Assembly: GCF_001426885.1 (NCBI RefSeq)
Contig: NZ_LMFP01000028.1
Coordinates: 927,026 to 991,025, forward strand
Length of the DNA stretch: 64,000 nt
Source of the DNA: Pelomonas sp. Root1444
GTDB taxonomy: Bacteria; Pseudomonadota; Gammaproteobacteria; Burkholderiales; Burkholderiaceae_C
Direction: 5' to 3'
The notes beneath the pieces were generated by a model. That model ran no database searches. It saw only the letters and a list, made by a program, of their open reading frames with translations, and was not told where the DNA came from. Of the stretch, positions 18,322 to 27,629 are shown one piece after another (position 1 is the stretch's first letter; each line of letters begins with the position of its first letter). The translations under genes were made by a program, and so were the position numbers.

Positions 18322-18969
18322 CTATCCCAACTGCGCCATGCGCACGGCGAACAGCGCCAGCTCCACGTCGTTGCGCACGCCGATCTTCTCCAGCACCCGG
18401 GCCCGGTAGGTCGAAACGGTGTTGGGCGACAGCACCAGCTGCTCGGCGATCTCGCCGACGCTGCGGCCGGCAGCGAGCAGCTGGAAGACCTGGTGTTCGC
18501 GGTGCGACAACCGCTCGTGCAGCGGCTTGTCGTCGTCCAGCGGCCGCCCGCCCGCGCCCACGGCGCCCGCGAGCAGCTCGGCCACGCTGGGCGTGATGAA
18601 GAGCCGGCCGCGGGCCACGCTGCGCACCGCGTCGATCATCTGCTCGCTGTCCGCGCTCTTGTTCAGGTAGCCGGCCGCGCCGAGCTTGAGGCTGCGCACG
18701 GCGTACTGCCGGTCGGGGTAGGTGGACAGCATCAGCACCGGCAGCTTGGGGAACTCCGACTTCAGCGCCTTGAGGATGTCCAGCCCGTCACGCTGCGGCA
18801 TGGCGATGTCGAGCAGCACGACGTCCACGCCGCCCGCCCGTGCCTGTTGGATGGCGTCCGGCCCGTTGGCCGCCTCGCCGACGACGCTCACGTCCTCGGC
18901 CTCGGCCAGCACCTGCTTGATGCCCTGGCGGACGATGAGGTGGTCGTCGCAGATCAACACGCGGATCAC
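18322..18969 (-). CDS. LuxR/NarL-family response regulator
   Basis: A 215-residue two-component regulator. The receiver domain (about 1-120) has the acidic pair in CDDH (8-9), the phospho-acceptor Asp54 in VVLLDIAMPQ, and a conserved Lys in LNKSADS near 104. The C-terminal LuxR-type HTH (about 150-212) reads LSHREHQVFQLLAAGRSVGE followed by LSPNTVSTYRARVLEKIGV. It starts with GTG within a GTGA overlap with the kinase gene, so the pair is translationally coupled. The target genes are unknown; the downstream hydratase or the divergent sulfate operon are nearby candidates. Confidence 0.9.
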   Translation of the reverse strand: MIRVLICDDHLIVRQGIKQVLAEAEDVSVVGEAANGPDAIQQARAGGVDVVLLDIAMPQRDGLDILKALKSEFPKLPVLMLSTYPDRQYAVRSLKLGAAGYLNKSADSEQMIDAVRSVARGRLFITPSVAELLAGAVGAGGRPLDDDKPLHERLSHREHQVFQLLAAGRSVGEIAEQLVLSPNTVSTYRARVLEKIGVRNDVELALFAVRMAQLG

Positions 18970-20129
18970 GGCGAGGCCTCCAGCGGCATGACGATCCGCA
19001 CCGTCGTCCCGCGGCCCGGGAAGCTCTCGATGCCCACCCGCCCGCCGAAATGCGCCGCGCGCTCGCGCATCCCCAGCACGCCGTAGCTGCGGGCATCGTT
19101 GAGCGCTTCGGGCGCCGCGCCGATGCCGTCGTCGCGCACCTGCAGGTAGAGCACCGGTGCGGGCGGCGCATCCACGTCGATGCGGATGTCGACGTGGCGG
19201 GCGTGAGCATGCCGCGCCACGTTGGACAGCACCTCCTGGAAGATGCGGAACACCGCGATGGCCAGGCCCCCTTCCGGCGGCACCACGTCCGCCGCGACGT
19301 GCATCCTGAAGACCACCTCGCGCTCGTCGCTGCCGGCGAGCTGGAACTCCTGCGCCTGCCACTCCAGCGCGGCCCACAGGCCCTGGTGGTCGAGGATGCT
19401 GGGGCGCAGGTCCGTGATGATGCGGCCGACGGCGTCCACGGCCGTGTCCACGAGGCCGCCCATGCGCTGGCATTTGTCCACCATGGGCTCGCGCTGCGCG
19501 GGGTCGCCCACGCGGCGGGCCAGCCAGTCGATGTCCATCTTCAGCGCGACGAGCAGCGAGCCGAGTTCGTCGTGGATCTCACGGGCGATGCGCTTGCGCT
19601 CGGTCTCGCGCATGGCCTCCAGGTGGTGGGCCAGCTCGCGCAGCTCGGCCGTGCGCTCGGCCACGCGCTGCTCCAGTTCGTCGTGGCTGGCGCGCAGCAG
19701 CGCCTCGGCCTGGCGGCGGGCGGAGATGTCGACGAAGGTGACGACGGCCCCCTGCACCTCGCCGCCCTCGATGACCGGATAGCTCGAATACTCGGCCGGG
19801 AAGAGGCTGCCATCGGCCCGCCACAGCACCTCGTCGTCGATGCGGCAGGGCTCGCCGCGGCGGAAGGCGTTGAAGATCGGGCAGTCGCACTCGGGGTAGT
19901 GGGCACCGTCCTGCCGCGAGTGGTGGATGAGTTCGTGCATGTTGCGGCCCAGCACCTCGTCGACGCGCCAACCCAGCGCTTCGCAGGCGGCGCGGTTGAC
20001 GAAGGTGCAGCAGCCGGCCATGTCGATGCCGAAAATGCCCTCGCCGGTGCTCTCCAGCAGCAGCGCCAGCCGGCGCGTGGCCTCGGCGGGCGCGGCGGGG
20101 GCATCGGTCAGGGCAAACGGCATGCTCAT
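18966..20129 (-). CDS. Cytoplasmic PAS-domain sensor histidine kinase (NarX/HisKA_3 type)
   Basis: A 387-residue kinase with no TM helix. PAS domain about 18-135 (STGEGIFGIDMAG, then HYPECDCPIF near 77-86 with closely spaced Cys/His residues), a short coiled coil, HisKA_3 domain about 170-240 with phospho-acceptor His186 in RIAREIHDELGSL, and an HATPase domain from about 290 (FQEVLSNVARHAHARHV, then RDDGIG and GVLGMRERAAHFGG). It phosphorylates the adjacent regulator. The ATG at 20129 is preferred; the open frame continues upstream only as an antisense shadow of the sbp gene. The Cys/His cluster might bind metal or a redox signal. Confidence 0.88.
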   Translation of the reverse strand: MSMPFALTDAPAAPAEATRRLALLLESTGEGIFGIDMAGCCTFVNRAACEALGWRVDEVLGRNMHELIHHSRQDGAHYPECDCPIFNAFRRGEPCRIDDEVLWRADGSLFPAEYSSYPVIEGGEVQGAVVTFVDISARRQAEALLRASHDELEQRVAERTAELRELAHHLEAMRETERKRIAREIHDELGSLLVALKMDIDWLARRVGDPAQREPMVDKCQRMGGLVDTAVDAVGRIITDLRPSILDHQGLWAALEWQAQEFQLAGSDEREVVFRMHVAADVVPPEGGLAIAVFRIFQEVLSNVARHAHARHVDIRIDVDAPPAPVLYLQVRDDGIGAAPEALNDARSYGVLGMRERAAHFGGRVGIESFPGRGTTVRIVMPLEASP

Positions 20130-20167
20130 GAGGTTACCAAGCCCGCCGCAGGGCAATGCCCCGGACC

Positions 20168-20205
20168 GAATAAGGAAATAAGAAAACTGTCCTTCCGCGA
20201 ATAAG
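20168..20205 (+). promoter_or_regulatory. Putative CysB-type control region of the sulfate operon
   Basis: An AT-rich patch carries three ATAAG repeats: GAATAAG at 20168-20174, AAATAAG at 20176-20182 and GAATAAG at 20199-20205, about 50 bp upstream of sbp. Repeated ATAA/TTAT half-sites are a feature of CysB-controlled promoters. No clear -35/-10 pair could be fixed. Confidence 0.35.
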
Positions 20206-20252
20206 CGACTTTGGGCACCCTCACGCCTTTCGTTCATTCGACTGGCCCTGCC

Positions 20253-21263
20253 ATGCCCTTCCTTCTGCCCACCCGCCGTGCGGTCCTTGCACTGGTCGCC
20301 GCCACCGCCGCCCTGCCCGCGTTTGCCGCCGACCCGACGCTGCTGAACGTCTCCTACGACGTTGCCCGCGAGCTCTACAAGCAGATCAATCCGGCCTTCG
20401 TCGCCGCGCAGAAGGCCAAGGGGCAGGCCGTCAGCGTCAACCAGAGCCATGGCGGCTCCAGCAAGCAGATCGGCGCCGTCATCGGCGGGCTGGAGGCCGA
20501 CGTCGTGACGATGAACCAGGCCACCGACGTGGACCAGCTCGCCGCGAGCGGCCTGACGCCGGCCGACTGGCGCAGCCGCTTCCCGAACGGCGCGGCCCCG
20601 TACTCGTCCACGATGACCTTCCTCGTCCGCAAGGGCAACCCCAAGGGCATCAAGGACTGGGCGGACCTCGCCCGCCCCGGCGTGCAGGTCATCCTGCCCA
20701 ACCCCAAGGTCACGGGCAACGGCCGCTACAGCTACCTCGCCATCTGGGGCAGCGTGCTGGCCACCGGCGGCACCGACGCGCAAGCCAGGGAACTGGTCGG
20801 CAAGGTGCTCGCCAACGTGCCGGTGCTGGACGGTGGCGGCCGCGGCGCGACGACCACGTTCACGCAGCGCGGCATCGGGGACGTGCTCGTGACCTTCGAA
20901 GCAGAGGTCGAGCTGATCGAGAACGAGTTCGGCAAGGGCAACTTCGAGCAGGTCAACCCCAGCATCTCCATCGAGACCGATGCACCCGTGGCCATCGTCG
21001 ACAAGGTCGCAGCCAAGAAGGGCACGGCCGCGCTGGCCAAGGCCTACCTCGACTTCCACTGGAGCCCGGAAGCCCAGGAGATCATCGCGAAGAACAACTT
21101 CCGCCCGCGCGACCCGGCCGTCTTCAAGAAGCATCAGCAGCGCTTCGCCAACATCAAGCTGTTCACCGTCGACCAGACGCTGGGCGGCTGGGCCAAGGTC
21201 AGCAAGACGCACTTTGCCGACGGCGGCACGTTCGATCAGGTGATGGCTTCGATCAAGCGCTGA
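20253..21263 (+). CDS. sbp: Sulfate/thiosulfate-binding periplasmic protein (first copy)
   Basis: A 336-residue periplasmic binding protein with a signal peptide (about 1-26, ending LPAFAA). Family motifs: LLNVSYDVARELYKQIN near 30-46, NQSHGGSSKQ near 67-76 whose serines hold the sulfate, RGIGDVLVTFEAE near 208, and NNFRPRDPAVFKKH near 280. It feeds the CysTWA permease encoded just downstream. A stem-loop repeat sits between it and cysT. A second, diverged sulfate-binding gene is at 36149-37141. Confidence 0.93.
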   Translation: MPFLLPTRRAVLALVAATAALPAFAADPTLLNVSYDVARELYKQINPAFVAAQKAKGQAVSVNQSHGGSSKQIGAVIGGLEADVVTMNQATDVDQLAASGLTPADWRSRFPNGAAPYSSTMTFLVRKGNPKGIKDWADLARPGVQVILPNPKVTGNGRYSYLAIWGSVLATGGTDAQARELVGKVLANVPVLDGGGRGATTTFTQRGIGDVLVTFEAEVELIENEFGKGNFEQVNPSISIETDAPVAIVDKVAAKKGTAALAKAYLDFHWSPEAQEIIAKNNFRPRDPAVFKKHQQRFANIKLFTVDQTLGGWAKVSKTHFADGGTFDQVMASIKR

Positions 21264-21318
21264 TGTGAGAACCCCTCGCCCAGTCGCGCCGCGCTGAACG
21301 CGGGCGCGCCTGCCGGTC

Positions 21319-21367
21319 GCACATCGCCAGACGGGCCGGCTTGGGAGCGGCCCGGCGCTCGGCCCGA
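21319..21367. repeat. Stem-loop repeat after sbp, copy 1
   Basis: This 49-bp segment is nearly identical (one indel) to 37215-37262, which also lies just downstream of a sulfate-binding-protein gene. It can fold via GGGCCG with CGGCCC. Placed between sbp and cysT, it could lower permease expression relative to the binding protein, as intercistronic stem-loops do in other import operons. Confidence 0.65.
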
Positions 21368-21389
21368 GAAACAAAACCAACATCACCCC

Positions 21390-22253
21390 ATGGCTCTGTC
21401 CTTACGACGACGCGTCCTGCCCGGTTTCGCACCGACGCTGGGCTTCACGCTGTTCTACCTGTCGCTGATCGTGCTGATCCCGCTGGCTGCCGTGTTCCTG
21501 AAGTCCTCGGGCCACGGCCTCGAAGCCTTCTGGGCGGCCGCCACGTCGCCGCGCGTGATGGCTTCGTACAAGCTCAGCTTCGGCGCCTCGCTGATCGCCG
21601 CCTTCATCAACCTCTTCTTCGGCCTCATCCTGGCCTGGTGCATCGTGCGCTACGAGTTCCCGGGCAAGAAGCTGGTCGACGCGCTCATCGACCTGCCCTT
21701 CGCGCTGCCCACCGCCGTGGCCGGCATCGCGCTGACCGCCCTGTATGCGCCCAACGGCTGGGTCGGCTCGCTGTTCGCACCGGGCGGGCTGCTGGCGCCG
21801 CTGTTCGGCCCCGAGGGCGTGAAGATCGCCTTCACGCCGCTGGGCGTGCTGCTGGCACTGATCTTCATCGGCCTGCCCTTCATCGTGCGTACCGTGCAGC
21901 CAGTGCTGGAGGACATGGAGACCGAGCTGGAGGAGGCCGCCGCGTCGCTCGGCGCGCAACGCTGGACGACCTTCCGCTACGTGGTGCTGCCGACGCTGCT
22001 GCCGGCGCTGCTGACCGGCTTCGCGCTGGCCTTCGCGCGCGCCGTGGGCGAGTACGGCTCAGTCATCTTCATCGCCGGCAACATCCCCATGGTCAGTGAG
22101 ATCACGCCGCTGATGATCATCGCCAAGCTGGAGCAGTACGACTACGTCGGCGCCACGGCCATCGCGGCCGTCATGCTCATCGCCAGCTTCGTGCTGCTGC
22201 TCGTCATCAACGGCCTGCAGGCCTGGAGTTCGCAGCGGGGAGGCCGGAAATGA
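21390..22253 (+). CDS. cysT: Sulfate ABC transporter permease CysT (CysU)
   Basis: A 287-residue permease with six TM helices. Signatures: [20 protein letters not shown] near 89-108, the ABC coupling loop [20 protein letters not shown] near 181-200, and [19 protein letters not shown] near 216-234, diagnostic of CysT. It pairs with CysW to form the channel for sulfate or thiosulfate. It is preceded by the stem-loop repeat and followed by another GC-rich repeat before cysW, so this operon carries two intercistronic hairpin elements. Confidence 0.94.
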   Translation: MALSLRRRVLPGFAPTLGFTLFYLSLIVLIPLAAVFLKSSGHGLEAFWAAATSPRVMASYKLSFGASLIAAFINLFFGLILAWCIVRYEFPGKKLVDALIDLPFALPTAVAGIALTALYAPNGWVGSLFAPGGLLAPLFGPEGVKIAFTPLGVLLALIFIGLPFIVRTVQPVLEDMETELEEAAASLGAQRWTTFRYVVLPTLLPALLTGFALAFARAVGEYGSVIFIAGNIPMVSEITPLMIIAKLEQYDYVGATAIAAVMLIASFVLLLVINGLQAWSSQRGGRK

Positions 22254-22257
22254 TGAG

Positions 22258-22331
22258 CCCCCACGTTCGCTTCGCTCTCCGTCCTCCGAGGGGGCGTGCA
22301 GCCCGCCTTGGGGCGGCCCGGCGGGAGGCGC
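22258..22331. repeat. GC-rich dispersed hairpin repeat, copy B
   Basis: This segment between cysT and cysW has the CGTTCGCTTCGCT and CCTCCGAGG motifs and ends CCTTGGGGCGGCCCGGCGG, the arrangement of a dispersed intergenic repeat common in Burkholderiales. A weaker relative lies at about 24606-24660 before the RBBP9-like gene. Noncoding. Confidence 0.55.
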
Positions 22332-22332
22332 G

Positions 22333-23217
22333 ATGAGCACCGCATTGCACATCGCACCGCCCCGCGCCCGCGCCAAGTACCAGGACAACCCCGCCACGCG
22401 TGAATCACCGGCCGTCCGCTTCACGCTGCTGGCGCTGGGCCTGGGCTTCTTCGCCATCTTCCTCGTGCTGCCGCTGGTCGCCGTGTTCACCGAGGCGCTG
22501 CGCAAGGGCTGGGAGGTCTACTTCGCGTCCTTGGCCGACGAGGAGACCTTCTCGGCCATCAAGCTCACGCTGATCGCGGCCGCCATCGCCGTGCCGCTGA
22601 ACCTGGTGTTCGGCCTGTGCGCATCCTGGCTGATCGCCAAGCACGAGTTCCGTGGCAAGCAGATCCTCATCACGCTGATCGACCTGCCCTTCTCGGTCTC
22701 GCCGGTCGTGGCCGGCCTGATGTACGTGCTGATCTTCGGCGCGCAGGGCTGGTTCGGGCCGTGGCTTCAAGAGCACGACGTGAAGATCATCTTCGCCGTG
22801 CCGGGCATCGTGCTGGCCACCGTGTTCGTGACCTTCCCGTTCGTCGCGCGCGAGCTGATCCCGCTGATGCAGGCGCAAGGCCGCGACGAAGAAGAGGCCG
22901 CGATCGTGCTCGGCGCCAGCGGCTGGCAGACCTTCCGCCGCGTCACGCTGCCCAACATCAAGTGGGGCCTGCTGTACGGCGTCATCCTCTGCAATGCGCG
23001 CGCGATGGGCGAGTTCGGCGCGGTGTCGGTCGTGTCGGGCCACATCCGCGGCCTGACGAACACACTGCCGCTGCACGTCGAGATCCTCTACAACGAATAC
23101 CAGTTCGCCGCGGCCTTCGCCGTCGCGTCGCTGCTGGCGCTGCTGGCGCTGGTGACGCTGGTGATCAAGCAATTCATCGAATGGCGTGCCAGCCAGTCGA
23201 CGACCCGGGAAGAATGA
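22333..23217 (+). CDS. cysW: Sulfate ABC transporter permease CysW
   Basis: A 294-residue permease with six TM helices. Signatures: [18 protein letters not shown] near 117-134, coupling loop [20 protein letters not shown] near 183-202, and [20 protein letters not shown] near 221-240, typical of CysW. A good ribosome-binding site (GGAGGCGCG) precedes the ATG. The stop lies 1 bp before the cysA start, so the two are coupled. Works with CysT, CysA and the sbp product in sulfate/thiosulfate import. Confidence 0.94.
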   Translation: MSTALHIAPPRARAKYQDNPATRESPAVRFTLLALGLGFFAIFLVLPLVAVFTEALRKGWEVYFASLADEETFSAIKLTLIAAAIAVPLNLVFGLCASWLIAKHEFRGKQILITLIDLPFSVSPVVAGLMYVLIFGAQGWFGPWLQEHDVKIIFAVPGIVLATVFVTFPFVARELIPLMQAQGRDEEEAAIVLGASGWQTFRRVTLPNIKWGLLYGVILCNARAMGEFGAVSVVSGHIRGLTNTLPLHVEILYNEYQFAAAFAVASLLALLALVTLVIKQFIEWRASQSTTREE

Positions 23218-23218
23218 G

Positions 23219-24271
23219 ATGGGCATCCAGGTTCAGAACATCCACAAGAGCTTTGGCAACTTCACCGCGCTCGGCGACGTGTCGCTGGACTTCCCCACCG
23301 GCGAACTGGTCGCGCTGCTGGGCCCGTCGGGCTGCGGCAAGACCACGCTGCTGCGCATCATTGCCGGCCTGGAGCAGGCTGACGCAGGGCGCGTGCTGCT
23401 GGACGGCCAGGACGCGTCGGACACGCATGTGCGCGAGCGCCAGGTCGGCTTCGTGTTCCAGCACTACGCGCTGTTCCGCCACATGACCGTGTTCGACAAC
23501 GTCGCCTTCGGCCTGCGCGTGAAGCCGCGCAAGCAAAGGCCCAGCGAGGCCGACATCAAGAAGCGCGTCACCGAGCTGCTCAAGCTGGTACAGCTCGATT
23601 GGCTGGGCGACCGCTTCCCGCCGCAGCTTTCGGGCGGCCAGCGCCAGCGCATCGCGCTCGCCCGCGCGCTGGCCGTCGAGCCGCGCGTGCTGCTGCTGGA
23701 CGAGCCCTTCGGCGCGCTGGACGCCAAGGTGCGCAAGGAGCTGCGCCGCTGGCTGCGCCGCCTGCACGACGAGCTGCACATCACCAGCATCTTCGTCACG
23801 CACGACCAGGACGAGGCGCTGGAGGTGGCAGACCGCATCGTGCTGATGGACCATGGCCGCGTGGAGCAGGTCGGCACACCGCAGGAGGTCTACGAGCGCC
23901 CGGCGACGCCGTTCGTCTACGGCTTCCTGGGTGCGGTCAACCGCTTCGTGGGCCATGCGCGCGGCGGCGTGCTGCACATGGGCGAGCACCAGCTGCCGGG
24001 CGCGCACGGCGAGGGTGAATTCCAGGCCTATGCGCGGCCGCATGAGCTGCAGATCGAGACGGACGAGTCGGCGCCCGGCTTGGCCGCAACTGTGGAACGG
24101 GTGCTGTCGTTCGGCGCCAGCGCACGGGTCGAGCTGATCGGGCCGGATGGGCAGCCGCTCGAAGCGGAGCTGACGCGAGACCAGGCGGAGGCGCTGCAGT
24201 TGCGGGGTGGGCAGCGGGTGAAGCTGAGTGCGGCCAAGCTGAGTCTGTTCGAGGCTGGCGCGGGAATCTGA
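23219..24271 (+). CDS. cysA: Sulfate ABC transporter ATPase CysA
   Basis: A 350-residue ATPase: Walker A GPSGCGKT near 35-42, Q-loop [20 protein letters not shown] near 80-99, signature LSGGQRQR near 139-146, Walker [20 protein letters not shown] near 161-179, and the CysA-specific [12 protein letters not shown] near 231-242. The C-terminal 110 residues form a TOBE-type regulatory domain. It powers the sulfate/thiosulfate importer from the cytoplasmic face. Fourth gene of sbp-cysT-cysW-cysA. An ATG 33 bp upstream lies inside cysW and is not favoured. Confidence 0.95.
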   Translation: MGIQVQNIHKSFGNFTALGDVSLDFPTGELVALLGPSGCGKTTLLRIIAGLEQADAGRVLLDGQDASDTHVRERQVGFVFQHYALFRHMTVFDNVAFGLRVKPRKQRPSEADIKKRVTELLKLVQLDWLGDRFPPQLSGGQRQRIALARALAVEPRVLLLDEPFGALDAKVRKELRRWLRRLHDELHITSIFVTHDQDEALEVADRIVLMDHGRVEQVGTPQEVYERPATPFVYGFLGAVNRFVGHARGGVLHMGEHQLPGAHGEGEFQAYARPHELQIETDESAPGLAATVERVLSFGASARVELIGPDGQPLEAELTRDQAEALQLRGGQRVKLSAAKLSLFEAGAGI

Positions 24272-24362
24272 TAGACGCTTTGCGCATGCGCTGCTGCGCA
24301 AGCATTCGTTCCCTGACGTCACGGCGTTGCGCACACTGAGGGCTCCCCATCCAGGAGTCTCC

Positions 24363-24581
24363 ATGAGCATCACCGCCATCAACGTGCGCAACCAGTTCCG
24401 CGGCACCATCAAGGAAATCATCGAAGGCTCGGTCGTGTCCGAAGTCGACGTCATCACCCGCAACGGCGACATCGTCACGTCCGTCATCACGACGCGCTCG
24501 GTCAAGGACCTGGGCCTGGAGGTCGGCCGCGAGGTCGTGGCGCTGGTCAAGTCGACCGAGGTGTCGATTGCGACGCTGTGA
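24363..24581 (+). CDS. Single-domain molbindin (Mop/TOBE protein)
   Basis: A 72-residue protein that is one Mop domain: SITAINVRNQFRGTIKEI near 2-19, then VITTRSVKDLGLEVGREVVA near 41-60 and VKSTEVSIATL at the end. Molbindins oligomerise and bind molybdate or tungstate, storing it in the cytoplasm. AGGAG lies 6 nt before the ATG. It is 91 bp behind cysA, in the sulfate operon, while the molybdate operon is 15 kb away. Because sulfate and molybdate compete for the same transporters, co-expression could buffer stray molybdate that enters with sulfate (inference). Confidence 0.88.
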   Translation: MSITAINVRNQFRGTIKEIIEGSVVSEVDVITRNGDIVTSVITTRSVKDLGLEVGREVVALVKSTEVSIATL

Positions 24582-24665
24582 CGACGCCATGAGCGCGATC
24601 GCACGGCCGCCCGAAGAGGCGCTCGCGTCCCTCCCGGAGGGGCCCGCGAAGCGGAGGGTGCACCA

Positions 24666-25253
24666 ATGAGCTACAAGGCCCCGCGCATCCTCATCATCCC
24701 GGGCCTGCACGACAGCGGCCCGGCGCATTGGCAGAGCTGGCTGCAGGGCCAGTACCGCGACGCCCGACGCGTGACCCAGCGAGACCCGAGCAAGCCTGCA
24801 CTGGAACGCTGGGCCGAGCGCATCCAGCGCACCCTGGAAGTGGCCGGCAAGGGTGAATGGCTGGCGGTGGCCCACAGCTTTGGTTGCCTGGCGCTGGCCC
24901 GTCACCTGGACGACCATCCCGACTCGCCGATCCGCGAGGCTCTCTTCGTGGCACCCGCCGAGCCCGACAAGTTCGGCATTGCCGAGTCCCTGCCCCACCA
25001 CCGCCTGCCGCGGCGCTCGCGCCTGATCGCCAGCAGCAACGACCCCTGGATGAGCGCCGCCAGCGCCGCGCGATGGGCGCACCGCTGGGGCGCCAGCTAC
25101 AGCAACCTCGGCGCCGTGGGCCACATCAACGCCGAGGCCGGCTTCGGGCCGCTGCCGGTGGCCAAGAGCTGGGTCGAGGCAGCGCGCGCACGCGCGGCCG
25201 CCGAACAGCGGCCGCGCCATGCCGAGTTCAGCGAATGGGCATTCGCCGTTTGA
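24666..25253 (+). CDS. RBBP9/YdeN-family serine hydrolase
   Basis: A 195-residue cytoplasmic alpha/beta-hydrolase. Family start LIIPGLHDSGPAHWQSWL near 9-26; nucleophile Ser in the AHSFG elbow near 69-73; acid Asp in SSNDPWM near 120; catalytic His in VGHINAEAGFG near 145. The RBBP9/YdeN family has esterase activity of unclear physiological substrate. It follows the molbindin gene by 84 bp that hold a GC-rich repeat. Such a hydrolase after cysA is seen in other Burkholderiales sulfate operons as I recall, but its role there is unknown. Confidence 0.82.
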   Translation: MSYKAPRILIIPGLHDSGPAHWQSWLQGQYRDARRVTQRDPSKPALERWAERIQRTLEVAGKGEWLAVAHSFGCLALARHLDDHPDSPIREALFVAPAEPDKFGIAESLPHHRLPRRSRLIASSNDPWMSAASAARWAHRWGASYSNLGAVGHINAEAGFGPLPVAKSWVEAARARAAAEQRPRHAEFSEWAFAV

Positions 25254-25291
25254 GTGCCGGCTGTGCCAACTGCATCGCCCGGCGCGCCCCT

Positions 25292-27394
25292 TCACTGCGA
25301 CCAGATGAAGCGCGCACCGTCGCTGTCGTCCGGCATGGGGCCGGGGCTGTCGACCTTGATCTCCTTGGTCTGCGGATCGATGCGCAGGAAGCGGTGGTTG
25401 GCCAATGACATCAGCACCAGTTCGCCCGTCGGGGTTTCGATCCATTGGAAGGTTTGCGCCGTGCCGGGCCGGCCGGCCCCAAGCGTCACATCGCCGTCCT
25501 GGTCGACCGTGACATAGCGGCCGCCCGATCGCAGGGCGACGCGGCCCAACCGGCGGTCAACGACCTCGAACCGCGTCGGCACGCCCGAAGCCAGGCGCCC
25601 GCCGCCGGCCGCCAAACCGGTCGTCGCGCGAAACGACGCCAGCTGGATTGATCGGCCATAGGGAATGGGCCGCATCAGGCCGCGCGGATGCGGCTGATGC
25701 ACGTCGATGCTGTCGAAATCGGCAAACCCGCCCTCGGCGCCGGTCGTGCTGTAGTTGAACAAGCCGTAGCGAACGCCCTGGAAGGTGAAGGTCTGGTAGA
25801 GCAGCTCGACCTCGTTGCCGATGGGCGTGAAGGTGGCGCCGTCGGACGAATGGCTGAAGCGCGCCCGCTCGGTGAGGAAGTCGCAGTCGGCCCGAAGCCA
25901 GATGCGCGTGCCGTTGATCTTCACCCGCACCCGCTGGTCCAGGCGCTGGTCATGAAAGACGACGTTGAGTCCGTCGGCGTTTCTTTCGACGCCCACGGTC
26001 GCATACGGCAGATTGAGCAGCCCCAGGCCGGCCGTGTCGCCGGGCTTCAGGTGCGACGCGTCCAGCAGCACGGTCGGCGTGGACGTCGGCCCGATGGCCC
26101 GTTGCGTCAGCGTGTTGCGAGCGTCGTAGAACGAGGTCGCCGGCAGCGCGTGCAGCCGCAGGAAACCCGGGCGTTCCGACAACGACCACTTGCCGTCGAC
26201 CGGGACGTGGTTCCACTGCCACAGCGGCTGCAGGCGCGGCGCCGAGAAATCGTCACTGCGCTGAAACGGCACGCGCACCGGCTGCGGTGTGGCGGTCTTG
26301 GGCTTCACCCAGGTTCGCGGCGTGCGCGTCAGGTTGCCCGGCAGTCCGAAGTAGGGCCAGCCATCCTTCCAGGTGATCGGGGACAGGCTGAGCAGGCGGC
26401 CGACGGCATTGAAGTCCATCATTGAAAAGCCCCACCACTCGCCCGCAGGTGTCTGGACGATGCCGCCCTGGTGCAACGCCAGGCTGTGCTTGGCGGCGGG
26501 GTCGGGCCCCCAGGTCTCGAATGGCGGCTTGGGCGTGCCCAGGCGCTTGCTGGACGCCATGCCGAAGTCCTCGTGCAAGCTGATCGCCTGGTGGACCTCG
26601 TAGGGCCCCAGCACATGATCCGCCCGCGCCGCCGGCATGCGGAAGCCGCCCGCGTAGTTGGCGCTGATGATGTAGTACTTGCCGTCGATCTTGTAGAAGT
26701 GCGCGCCCTCGCCCATGCCGGCGTCCTTGGCGAACAGGACGCGCTCGGTGCCCGGCACGATGTCGGTCAAGTCCTCCGTCAGCTGGGCCAGGCGCATCTC
26801 TTGGTGATCCCAGACCACATACGCCTTGCCATCGTCATCGAACAGGACAGACAGGTCGTGGAAGCTGCGCTTCATCGGCGTGCGTGTCCACGGCCCCTTC
26901 GGATCGGTGGCCGTGAACATCTGGGTCGCCTGGCCGTTGACGTTGGTGAAGATGTAGAACTTGCCCCTGTGATAGCGGAAGGACGGCGCCCAGATGCCCT
27001 GGCCATAGATGTGGTTGCCGCCCTCCAGCCGGAAGGCCGGGCCGAGGTCGAGCTTGTCCATCGCGTAGGCAACGAACTCCCAGTTGATCAGGTCCTTGGA
27101 ACGCAGGATCGGCACGCCCGGCATGGTGTGCATGGTCGTGCCGGTCAGGTAGAACCAGTCGTCGACGCGGATCAGGTCCGGATCGGAGAACTCGTCATAG
27201 AACAACGGGTTGGTGAAGGTGCCGTTGCCGTTGTCGGGCGTCCAGGTGGCGGTCGACAGGCCCTTGGGCGCGCTACCCGCCGCACCGTCCCGGTTCATCG
27301 CAGAGGCCGGCGCAATGTGCGCGATCAGCGCCGCAACCATGCACAACCCCAGCCCGGACAAGGCAACTCCGGTGGATTTGGACCCATGCCGCAT
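25292..27394 (-). CDS. Secreted GH43 arabinanase/xylosidase with C-terminal beta-trefoil-like domain
   Basis: A 700-residue exported glycosidase (signal peptide about 1-32). Five-bladed propeller GH43 domain about 55-370 with the three catalytic acids visible: Asp71/73 in FSDPDLIRV, Asp180 in FHDLSVLFDDD and Glu229 in GMGEGAHFYK. A beta-sandwich GH43_C2-type module follows (about 385-570, DDFSAPRLQPLWQWNH), then an additional module of about 115 residues that resembles a fascin/ricin-like beta-trefoil (ALRSGGRYVTVDQDGDV). It probably releases arabinose or xylose from plant polysaccharide. Divergent from the second GH43 gene. The ATG at 27394 has AAAGGTC upstream. Confidence 0.87.
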   Translation of the reverse strand: MRHGSKSTGVALSGLGLCMVAALIAHIAPASAMNRDGAAGSAPKGLSTATWTPDNGNGTFTNPLFYDEFSDPDLIRVDDWFYLTGTTMHTMPGVPILRSKDLINWEFVAYAMDKLDLGPAFRLEGGNHIYGQGIWAPSFRYHRGKFYIFTNVNGQATQMFTATDPKGPWTRTPMKRSFHDLSVLFDDDGKAYVVWDHQEMRLAQLTEDLTDIVPGTERVLFAKDAGMGEGAHFYKIDGKYYIISANYAGGFRMPAARADHVLGPYEVHQAISLHEDFGMASSKRLGTPKPPFETWGPDPAAKHSLALHQGGIVQTPAGEWWGFSMMDFNAVGRLLSLSPITWKDGWPYFGLPGNLTRTPRTWVKPKTATPQPVRVPFQRSDDFSAPRLQPLWQWNHVPVDGKWSLSERPGFLRLHALPATSFYDARNTLTQRAIGPTSTPTVLLDASHLKPGDTAGLGLLNLPYATVGVERNADGLNVVFHDQRLDQRVRVKINGTRIWLRADCDFLTERARFSHSSDGATFTPIGNEVELLYQTFTFQGVRYGLFNYSTTGAEGGFADFDSIDVHQPHPRGLMRPIPYGRSIQLASFRATTGLAAGGGRLASGVPTRFEVVDRRLGRVALRSGGRYVTVDQDGDVTLGAGRPGTAQTFQWIETPTGELVLMSLANHRFLRIDPQTKEIKVDSPGPMPDDSDGARFIWSQ

Positions 27395-27470
27395 GACGAT
27401 CGACCTTTCAAATGGACTTGTTTTCAGCTGACGCCCAGCCAGCATGCAGCAGTCGGTTGCCGATTGGAAT

Positions 27471-27524
27471 TGGTAGGACCACCTGAAGTCATACCTCACT
27501 GACGCAAGTAAACTGGTCAGACCG
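27471..27524. promoter_or_regulatory. Paired GntR/FadR-type operators in the divergent GH43 promoter
   Basis: Two sites of the form TGGTnnnACC(A/G) occur in the gap between divergent GH43 genes: TGGTAGGACCA at 27471-27481 (perfect) and TGGTCAGACCG at 27514-27524. Their centres are 43 bp apart, about four helical turns, so bound dimers would face the same side. The form matches the FadR-subfamily GntR consensus. No GntR gene lies in this window. Confidence 0.5.
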
Positions 27525-27629
27525 CCCGCGTTGATAACCACGTGGTCCCGCGGCTCCCCGTCGTTTGCAGTGGGTTGCCTGGACCACACCGGGTGCCACC
27601 AACAACCTATCGAAGGTTCACAGCCAGTC

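Noticed and set aside
20130..21386. Upstream extension of the sensor-kinase frame through the sbp region
   Set aside because: It is the antisense of the sulfate-binding protein; the kinase begins at a PAS domain near 20129.
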